From contig OX457031.1 of the NCBI GenBank assembly GCA_949752745.1, positions 46,395,257-46,459,256 on the forward strand: a stretch of DNA of 64,000 bases. The letters are read 5' to 3'. Each line of letters begins with the position of its first letter. Position 1 is the stretch's first letter. The notes under the pieces were generated by a model. The model searched no databases. It had not been told where the DNA came from and saw nothing but the letters and a program-made list of their open reading frames with translations. Shown here one piece after another: positions 57,301 through 64,000 of this stretch. The translations under genes and the position numbers were made by a program. The stretch is from Protula sp. h YS-2021. Taxonomy: Eukaryota > Annelida > Polychaeta > Sabellida > Serpulidae.

Positions 57301-59716
57301 ATTTCTTTAAACCCGACATGTAAAAAAGCCCTTGGCATTATAAGGTTACATCTTGGTTTGGACAAGTGACTTTTATGAGAGTGTTTCCTCGAATTCAGTC
57401 ACTTGTCACGAGTAACCATGACACAAGTTTGTGGTTCATCCATTTGGATTTACTGACTGGTATTGATAGTATCGTTTTTCTTTTTTTTTAAAGAAGACAT
57501 ATTTTGTTCATTTTTATAGGATGTGTTAGCATCTGTACAAAGGTAATTTTCTTTATCTTTGTCCTGTATTGGCTCTTCATTAAAGGAAAGGAATCTATCC
57601 CCTACTTACTCTGATTATCAAATTATAAAATAGGGTGACGGTTAGCACAGCTGGTCAGAGCGTATTGCTGTTAATCCCTAGGGTATTGGTTCCATTCCGG
57701 CTATGATGGTAATGTAGGAGTGGATCTTTGCTCCAATTGCCTCAGTTAGGCAAATGGAATGGGTTAGGTCACCCAATATCGCTCAATGAGCCTTTCTTCC
57801 ATCATCTTCAAAACCCGTGACTATCAATGGCTTCTTATCATATGTCAAGTCAATGGATCGATGCAGTGTGATAATAACTGCAGTGTGACAATTACTTGCA
57901 AAAGCACCTGGTGGTGCAAGGGTAAAGCACAAGAACTGAGATATAAAGTTCAAAATACCGCCAAGGTTATACATTTTTCGAAAATTTTAACATACAAAAA
58001 AATCATACTTTCAAACTGAGCTAACGTTGTCTATTTCAGATCCGATATAAAGAGAAAATTTCGAAATTTGTTCCTGTTCTGTCTTGATAAGACAAGAGAC
58101 AAGTTCTCCCCATACGACCCCTCTACTCTAGAAATGATGTGAACTGAATTGTGTGACCTGTCCGACGGCATACGCGACCTTGCATTCCTTGCATTTAATA
58201 AAAAGAGAGCATCTCGAAACGTGGCACAATAAGAGGCATTAAACTATAGTTATTATGTCATTTTCATATCAATTGTCATTTTAAAAAGAATCTTTCACAT
58301 CGTACATCTGTATATCCGCATTACGTGTTAATCACATCAGAACTCCTTTATCATTTAAAAATATTACATTCTAAATAGATTTTCCGCTTCATTCTATTTT
58401 AAAGATTCAAGTGTATCCTGTGATACTATTTCATCACTACTCATTTTAATAGCGTCTCCCAAAGCCTGTGTCAAGTTGTCTTTGAACATTTCACAAAATG
58501 CGTCTTGTGAGAATTTTATGACCTTGGGTACTTTACGGGGAAAAGATTCCTGTTCATTTTGGAAGTTAATCATCTTCCTATTTGGATCTGAATGTTATCC
58601 TGAATATTTATCGTCAGACAAAAAATCGTTTCACCGCTCACAGTGGCGATGAACAGTGTTGTCCTGAACTTTGTAATGGAGGTGCCTGAATTCCATTGGG
58701 AATTCCTTTTGCAATATTCATAATACAGATATGGGCGTTCTGTTATGGACGGTTCCTTACTTCCTCTGTTGACATATGTTATGATCGTTCACAAATTTCG
58801 TTAGAACGAAGCAGTGGGTATAACGCCCTCAAGTATATCGAATCAATTCGTTATTTTAGGTGACTCCGAGGGTTTCAAGGAAAAGAGATACATCATGTGT
58901 CTTAAATCTGCCTTAAAAGCAGAGGGATTCCCCGATCCATTTCCCACTTGGGCGAAGAAAACATGTGAGAAACAGATACAATCGCCTTGCGACATTGCCA
59001 CATTTGCAACTTGTCGCAATATCATCGATGTCATCCATTCGGGAACCAACCGCGAGCAGCTAGAAATGGCTCAGCAATGGGACAGCCAGTATGACGTATA
59101 CAAATTCCTGAACCGATCAAAATGCATGGACAGGCTTGAGAACGTCCTACGACGTTGCGTCGGGCCCGTGCAAAAACAATGCACAGTAAAAACAAAAGCC
59201 GTCAAGGTCATTCGACTAACAATGGACACAGTTGAAAGGATTCTATATCGTAATCCCAATGTCAAGGTCATTCATCTATTGCGAGATCCAAGGGGGATAG
59301 TGAGTTCTAGGCGGAAAGTAGGAGTGTTATCTCGCGTGAAAAGAACAGGAACCGCCTCAAAAATGGTGACAGAAGCAAAAATTTTATGCCGAAAAATGAT
59401 GGATGATATAAAAACACGTGTCGCCTTGGAAAAATATTATGCCCGTAATTTTTTAGAGGTAAGATATGAAAGCGTAGTGGAGGCTCCTACAGCAAAATAT
59501 GAAGAAATCTACCAGTTCTTGGGCATTGAGCCATCGTCCGAGGTGACAAGCTGGATCACTGAGAGCACAAATGCATCAAATCGTAGACAACGCATGTTTG
59601 GTACGGTGCGGAGTAACTCCACGGAGACTGCCTACAGCTGGAGAAAGGATATAACTAATGATGTCATGAAGCACCTGATAGACGCTTGTAAGGACGTGAT
59701 AAGTTATTTAAAATAA
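50034..59716 (+). CDS. carbohydrate (Gal/GalNAc/GlcNAc-6-O type) sulfotransferase, 4 coding exons, 528 aa
   Basis: Join of 50034-50115, 50559-51096, 56728-56837 and 58860-59716. All junctions are GT-AG and the phases (1, 2, 1) keep one frame. The product is a type II membrane protein: a short basic N-terminus, a hydrophobic anchor (residues ~11-30), a coiled-coil stem (~55-135), then the sulfotransferase domain. The PAPS 5'-phosphosulfate loop is R-S-G-S-T-F (156-161), and the 3'-phosphate motif is R-D-P-R-G (385-389) within V-I-H-L-L-R-D-P-R-G-I-V-S-S-R. These are the signatures of the CHST1/CHST3-like family that transfers sulfate from PAPS to C6 of sugars in keratan, chondroitin or other glycans in the Golgi lumen. 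The exact acceptor sugar cannot be read from the sequence. Length slightly exceeds the usual 400-480 aa because of the long stem. Confidence 0.88.
50559..51096 (+). CDS. sulfotransferase coding exon 2: stem and 5'-PAPS loop
   Basis: Acceptor TTTATTTCAG|GC at 50558, donor ACG|GTAAGA at 51096. Encodes a Glu/Lys/Leu/Ile-rich coiled-coil stem, then V-I-L-L-T-Y-M-R-S-G-S-T-F and W-F-E-P-L. The open frame runs only one codon past the donor (TAA 51098-51100), which supports the junction. Confidence 0.88.
51405..51600. repeat. 15-bp minisatellite 3 (AGTACGTCCGGCAAA), in sulfotransferase intron 2
   Basis: About 12 units with AGTAC or AGCAC + GTCC or ATCC + GGCAAA/GGCTAC. Same 15-bp period and GTCC core as 27124-27675. 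Confidence 0.75.
51601..53219. other. intron 2 of sulfotransferase gene, no feature seen
   Basis: Unique-looking intronic sequence; no alternative exon recognised. Confidence 0.45.
53220..53885. repeat. GACGTTG-family interspersed repeat, in intron 2
   Basis: TAGACGTTGTGG, CGTTGCGTCGATATG, CAACATTGATTCAAAGTCG and terminal AATGTTTACTGGG (~53869-53881), comparable to AATGTTCACTGGG at ~6558. Confidence 0.5.
54282..54322. repeat. (ATT)n microsatellite
   Basis: About 13 ATT units in intron 2. Confidence 0.95.
55464..55693. repeat. 33-bp tandem repeat array, in intron 2
   Basis: About seven units of GTGTGGTATTCATGATATGA-GCGCACAACAT type. Because 33 is a multiple of three, one minus-strand frame stays open and reads as an 11-residue H-E-Y-H-T-L repeat, but without an ATG. 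No gene is called. Confidence 0.75.
56728..56837 (+). CDS. sulfotransferase coding exon 3
   Basis: Short 110-nt exon between acceptor CTTTTCAG (ends 56727) and donor TTAG|GTATGG. Encodes L-I-P-N-F-E-H-K-I-L-A-D-N-L-L-A-L-L-N-C, a segment between the 5' loop and the central domain. Confidence 0.8.
57633..57780 (+). mobile_element. tRNA-derived SINE (Asn-like head), in intron 3
   Basis: GGTTAGCACAGCTGGTCAGA is an A box and D arm, GCTGTTAATCCC retains a GTT anticodon context, and ATTGGTTCCATTCC is a B box, as in tRNA-Asn. A non-tRNA body follows to ~57780. No acceptor stem pairing, so not a working tRNA. Confidence 0.55.
58860..59716 (+). CDS. sulfotransferase coding exon 4: catalytic core and 3'-PAPS motif
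   Basis: Acceptor TTATTTTAG ends at 58859; stop TAA 59714-59716. Contains C-x(n)-C-rich loop residues (C-E-K, S-P-C-D, T-C-R), the K-A-V-K-V-I-R-L-T strand, the L-L-R-D-P-R-G motif, the V-R-Y-E-S-V-V substrate/PAPS strand, and a C-terminal Y-S-W-R-K helix typical of the family. Confidence 0.88.
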
Positions 59717-59759
59717 GGTTTGAAATATATACCGCGGAATACTATCTTTCTTTGTTTAT

Positions 59760-60130
59760 GACATTAATAAATAACTTATTGATATTAAAAATTAAATTAG
59801 CGATATAACAAGCAACATTTTGCTATCAAAAACATTTGATATACCAATATACAAATATTTGAATTCCTGATATCATTCATCGAATGGCTTTGTACAAGAA
59901 TTGATATGAAAACAAATTTCGATGTTTTATATTTAGCCAAATTTAATGTCAGTAATTTTAATCAAACATATTTTAATAATGTAAATATGAGATTTTTATT
60001 GATATCATTATTTTAATCTTAATATCAGTTGCTTAATTATTGAAATCAGAATTGAATTGCCGATATATCAAACTAAACTATTTAATTATATAAATAATAA
60101 GAACAGTGATATCAAAAATTAAATATCAAG
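59760..60130. repeat. AT-rich GATATC array, locus 3
   Basis: Begins 45 bp after the sulfotransferase stop. Degenerate TATTGATATTAAAAATTAAA and TTTTGCTATCAAAAAC-like units. It includes the AATAAA at 59766-59771. Confidence 0.55.
59766..59771 (+). terminator. AATAAA polyadenylation signal of the sulfotransferase gene
   Basis: First AATAAA after the stop (50 bp away). It lies in an AT-rich array where AATAAA is common, so others downstream are possible. Confidence 0.45.
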
Positions 60131-61390
60131 ACGTTCTGACATCGCATTTCAAGTTCGGCTTTGAATTTTCTATTTTTTCATATACAAAATACAGTTAACA
60201 AATTCAATAGATGCAAACAGATAAATACATTCCATAGGTTTGATTCCACATCAATTTGTATTAAATTGTGCCACTAATAGATGTTTAATGCTGATTTTCA
60301 TAACTAATTAAATTCTTAATATTGCTATTTTTAAACGTTTTAATTAGAACCATGAAGTGAGATCATTTATAATAAACACATTCGTATCGTTTCTCAGGCA
60401 GATTTTGTTCAACGGTTTTTAGCCAGGCAACTTTCAACATAGGCTACATCCACATATGTGCTTCCTGTTTTTGAGATATTGAGATCTCTCAAGAAAATGA
60501 CTAGCTGACAGCCACTCCGTGTTTTGAATTACTGTAAAAATAGAGATACAGAGATGTCAGCATTCCGTGGCTTATTATTGCCCGGAACTTCAGATATTGT
60601 ATTGCAGTGCAGCCATATCTAATTCTGGATCCAGTTTAATAGAAATACTGAAAAAGATTTTATGCGATTAATATCAGTAAAAATTGGATAAAGTTGATTG
60701 TTTGCAAAAATTCCTAAAAGAGAGATAAAAGTGTCTTCTGGCCTCCGTTTTCTCCTCCCAATCCCCACTTACACTTCCCTCGTCCACAACATATATACTT
60801 CTGTCACATGTGTAAAATTTGTTTATCATTGGCGAGAATTCTTAGTACCGGTACCTCCCCCATAAATGCACAAAATATACAACATAGTGAACTGAAGCTC
60901 TTTTTCGAATAAAGCGAGTTGCAGCAGGCGCACACTCTCCTTTGCTTATTTGTTATGGGCAGCAATAATGTTTGTGGAACTTATGCCCAGTCGTAAAGCG
61001 AAAACAAAAGATGAAATAAACAAGTTTCCAATTTTGAAAGAATGTAAATTTGATAAAGGACACTTCTTGGAGTGTCACCTAAAGAACAGTATGCGAACAT
61101 TATAATTTTAAAACGATCGTACAATAAGTTGGTATCTTGCTGTTCATCATGAAATTGACTGCTACAGGCTGGCCTCTTGCATAAAACTGTCAGGGCAATT
61201 AGTCCCAGTCTCTTGCACGTTTTGGAACAAGCCAATCTTAAAATACACAAAAATAAAGAAATAGCAATCCGTGAAATGTTAGATGTTTTTACTTCGTCCT
61301 TTTGTGCCCTATGGCACATAAGCCAGTGATATTTGGGTTAGCGATATTTGAACCAGAGAAGTAGGGTGAAAAGGACAGTTCTACCGCACT
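60131..61390. other. no gene seen
   Basis: Unremarkable AT-rich sequence downstream of the sulfotransferase gene. Confidence 0.5.
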
Positions 61391-61630
61391 TTGTGACGTC
61401 ATCATGTCTGGAAGTGACGTCATCATGTCTGGAAGTGACGTCATACTGTCTGGACGTGACGTCATCATGTCTGGACCGGAAGTGCTGTCTAGACCGGAAG
61501 TGCTGTCTAGACCGGAAGTGCTGTCTAGACCGGAAGTGCTGTCTGGAGTGGAAGTGACGTCATCATGTCTGGACCGGAAGTATTGTCTGGACCGGAAGTG
61601 ACGTCATCATGTCTGGACCGGAAGTCATGA
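61390..61630. repeat. minisatellite of TGACGTCATCATGTCTGGA and CTGTCTAGACCGGAAGTG units
   Basis: Mixed 18-bp (GTGCTGTCTAGACCGGAA, four copies at 61481-61552) and 20/26-bp units. The array carries TGACGTCA palindromes at 61394, 61415, 61436, 61457, 61555 and 61609, and CCGGAAGT words between them. Confidence 0.85.
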
Positions 61631-61925
61631 TAAGCGTTAGGATAGGCGCGACCATCTGTGACGTCATCATGGCGTCATACTGAGATGATGCTGTCTGGAG
61701 CGAAAGTGGTTTGGCCGAGTCAATCAACATGAAGCCAATGAACTCCTGCTGTCAATCATCATGACGTCACTAGTCACGTGACCTGTCAATCATCGGTCAT
61801 GTGACCCTAACCCTAGCGAGACTTCCAGACCACTTTTTGACGTCATACTGACGTCCCTTCTACCATCTGTCTATCATACCTTCATAATACACATTCATAA
61901 TACACTCTATGGTTTAGGGGTAGGC

Positions 61926-62013
61926 TGCCCATACCCGGGGCTCGAACCACCAACCTTCTGAGCATGGGTCCGACCAGGAGTCCCACGCTCTAACAACTGA
62001 GCTATTCCGGACT
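61926..62013 (-). tRNA. tRNA-Lys-like pseudogene or SINE head
   Basis: The minus strand reads GTCCGGAATAGCTCAGTTGT and TAGAGCGTGGGACTCCTGG, then ...GGTTGGTGGTTCGAGCCCC. It matches tRNA-Lys in the D arm (GCTC-AGTTGTTA-GAGC), the TGGGACTC anticodon stem entry and the B box GGTTCGAGCCC. The anticodon loop is expanded (no CTTAA) and the 3' acceptor strand does not pair with GTCCGGA. It is thus not a working tRNA. Confidence 0.65.
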
Positions 62014-62062
62014 GAACAAGAATGTATTGTGAAAACATGCCATGTAAGGCTATAATGCACGA

Positions 62063-62205
62063 TAAATTTCAGACTGCACTCGTTCAGAGCGTGGGGGAAA
62101 CCGATCGATAAAATTTCAGAGTGCACTCGTTCAGAGCGTGGGGAAAAAACCGATCGATAAAAATTTTTTAGAGTACACTCGTTCAGAGCGTGGGGAAAAC
62201 GATGG
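62063..62205. repeat. three ~52-bp tandem units (CACTCGTTCAGAGCGTGGGG)
   Basis: Each unit has AAATTTCAGA or similar, GTGCACTCGTTCAGAGCGTG and AAACCGATCGATAAAA. Copies start near 62065, 62113 and 62160. Confidence 0.85.
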
Positions 62206-62324
62206 TTCTGCCAAACTTGATGACGTCATACTGTCTGGAAGTGACGTCATACTGTCTGGAAGTGATGCCGGTTCTGCCACACTTGATGACGTCATACTGT
62301 CAATCATTGTGACATGAGGTGTCA

Positions 62325-63247
62325 TAATGACGTCATAGTTACACCTTAGTAACGCCTTGGTTACGCCTTAGTTACCTTAGTTACGCCTTAGTTACGCCTT
62401 AGTTACGCCTTGGTTATGCCTTAGTTACGCCATAGTTACCTTAGTTACGCCTTGGTTACACCTTAGTTACGCCTTAGTTACCTTAGTTACGCCTTGGTTA
62501 CAGTGGTTACACCTTAGTTACGCCTTGGTTACAGTGGTTACACCTTAGTTACGCCTTAGTTACCTTAGTTACGCCTTGGTTACGCCTTAGTTACCTTAGT
62601 TACGCCTTAGTTACGCCTTAGTTACGCCTTAATTACCTTAGTAACGCCTTAGTTACCTTAGTTACTCCTTAGTTACGCCTTAGTTACGCCTTAGTTACCT
62701 TAGTTACGCCTTAGTTACGCCTTAATTACCTTAGTTACGCCTTAGTTACCTTAGTTACTCCTTAGTTACGCCTTAGTTACGCCTTTATTTCCTTAGTTAC
62801 GCCTTAGTTACGCCTTGATTTCCTTAGTTACGCCTTAGTTACGCCTTGGTTACAGTAGTTACACCTTAGTTACGCCTTAGTTACCTAAGTTACTCCTTAA
62901 TTACGCCTTAGTTACGCCTTAGTTACCTTGGTTACGCCTTAGTTACCTTAGTTACGCCTTAGTTACGCTTGGTTACACCTTAGTTACGCCTTAGTTACCT
63001 TAGTTACTCCTTAGTTACGCCTTAGTTACCTTAGTTACGCCTTGGTTACGCCTTAGTTACCTAAGTTACGCCTTAGTTACGCCTTGATTTCCTTAGTTAC
63101 GCCTTAGTTACGCCTTAGTTACGCCTTAATTACCTTAGTTACGCCTTAGTTACGCCTAAGTTACGCCTTAGTTACCTTAGTTACGCCTTAGTTACGCCTT
63201 AGTTGCGCCTTAGTTACATCTTGTTTGCGCCTTAGTTACCTTAGCTA
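62325..63247. repeat. 11-bp satellite-like array (GTTACGCCTTA)
   Basis: About 85 units of GTTACGCCTTA with variants GTTACCTTA (9 bp), GTTACGCCTTG, GTTACACCTTA and GTTACAGTG. The 9- and 11-bp units alternate in longer runs, so a higher-order pattern may exist. Confidence 0.95.
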
Positions 63248-63251
63248 CGCA

Positions 63252-63495
63252 AAAACGAGATAACTTTTGTTGTAGTTGAGCGATTTGCATGAAAATTTTA
63301 CCGTTTGATTCAGTTTTATATCTAGTTTTAACATTAAGTGATCACAGGCTATTTACGCCGGTGGTTGTATGCATCATGGATTCACCTTAAAAGTTTTTAA
63401 ACTTAAAAGTAAGATAACTTTCGTTATGGTTGACCGATTTGAATGAAAATTTCACCGTTGGATTCAGTTTGATGTCTTAGTTTTAAAGTAGTTTA
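63252..63495. repeat. two ~80-bp direct repeats, ~160 bp apart
   Basis: AGATAACTTTTGTTGTAGTT...GATTTGCATGAAAATTTTACCG... at 63258 and AGATAACTTTCGTTATGGTT...GATTTGAATGAAAATTTCACCG at 63413. Non-coding, similar in style to the units at 9566-10030. Confidence 0.75.
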
Positions 63496-63564
63496 TGCAT
63501 AGGTAGGTTGTTGGAATGGCGCGCGCCCACCATTTAAACATGTGTTTGAATAAGTTTTACGTCA

Positions 63565-63842
63565 AACTATTGTTCAACAAGTTGTTTAGCAATTGTACAA
63601 CAATTGTTCAACAAGCTGTTGTTGAACATGTTCAACATGTTGTTGAACATGTTCAACATGTTCAACATGTTCAACAACATGTTCAACATGTTCAACATGT
63701 TCAACATGTTCAACATGTTCAACAACATGTTCAACAAGTTGAACATGTTCAACATGTTCAACATGTTGTTGCACAAGTTGAACATGTTCAACATGTTCAA
63801 CTTGTTCAACAACATGCTGTTTAACAAATTGTTCAACAAGTT
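63565..63842. repeat. self-complementary 9/12-bp array (GTTCAACAT)
   Basis: Tandem GTTCAACAT with 12-bp GTTCAACAACAT variants and patches in the opposite sense (GTTGAACAT). The unit half-sites are mutually complementary (ATGTTGAAC), so the single strand can fold into long imperfect hairpins. Frames on both strands stay open because unit lengths are multiples of three. Confidence 0.9.
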
Positions 63843-63884
63843 GTAGTTCAAGCAAAGAAAAAACAAGACATATGTTGAATAGGT

Positions 63885-63980
63885 TTATTAATACATTTAA
63901 ATACACTTAAATACACTTAAATACATTTAACTACACTTAAATACACTTAAATACACTTAAATACACTTAAATACATACAG
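63885..63980. repeat. 11-bp tandem repeat (AAATACACTTA)
   Basis: About eight units, with AAATACATTTA and AACTACACTTA variants. Confidence 0.9.
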
Positions 63981-64000
63981 CTTAAATCTTTAACAATATT

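Noticed and set aside
58814..58859. Start of the sulfotransferase last exon at ATG-like 58814
   Set aside because: TTATTTTAG at 58851-58859 is a good acceptor and gives the right phase; upstream residues do not resemble the family.
61926..62013. Functional tRNA-Lys
   Set aside because: Enlarged anticodon loop without CTT/TTT in position and no acceptor-stem pairing.
63565..63906. Proteins made of V-Q-H or M-F-N repeats
   Set aside because: Pure translation of the GTTCAACAT array in four frames.
62325..63980. CRISPR-like regularity of the terminal arrays
   Set aside because: Units are contiguous short tandems without unique spacers, in an animal genome.

Overview
The window is AT-rich animal nuclear DNA with few genes and many repeats. 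Spliced genes, tRNA-derived repeats, LINEs, Tc1, MULE, Helentron-like and Polinton elements, and many minisatellites suggest a marine invertebrate (mollusc-like or another lophotrochozoan or deuterostome). I cannot name the species from sequence alone.

Positions 1-5015 look like one end of a decayed Polinton/Maverick. A broken integrase runs off the left edge on the minus strand. Beside it are a disrupted minus-strand gene with Cys-rich and possible PC4-like parts, two small minus ORFs, an intact plus-strand ORF of unknown function (3471-4145), and a repeat-built terminus that appears to end at ~5015 inside an older Helentron-type element.

Positions 5015-12700 are mostly non-autonomous elements: Helentron-like copies, a GACGTTG-rich family, a 1-kb element with ~40-bp inverted ends, and an 0.8-kb element with 13-bp inverted ends. 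An intact single-ORF ankyrin protein of the IkB/Cactus type lies at 12740-14479. It is followed by a decayed LINE reverse transcriptase split by a Tc1-like element (15157-15921), a second LINE tail in the opposite orientation, a FLYWCH/MULE transposase remnant (18290-19140), and a cluster of Helentron-like copies (19690-22293), two of them complete and head to tail.

Positions 22300-50000 are gene-poor. They hold one candidate secreted-peptide exon on the minus strand (26258-26881), two neighbouring 15-bp minisatellites, AT-rich GATATC arrays, a CGTCGG/ATACGTAT repeat field, microsatellites and tRNA-derived SINE heads.

The second well-supported gene is a Golgi-type carbohydrate sulfotransferase, assembled here from four coding exons (50034-50115, 50559-51096, 56728-56837, 58860-59716). 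All splice sites are GT-AG, the phases are compatible, and the product is 528 aa. Its introns carry minisatellites and a SINE. The last 2.6 kb (61390-64000) is almost entirely satellite-like: an ETS/CRE-motif array, an 11-bp GTTACGCCTTA array, a self-complementary GTTCAACAT array and an 11-bp AAATACACTTA array.

The two host genes (IkB-like and sulfotransferase) are not functionally linked; most of the rest of the window is mobile or tandem DNA in various states of decay.
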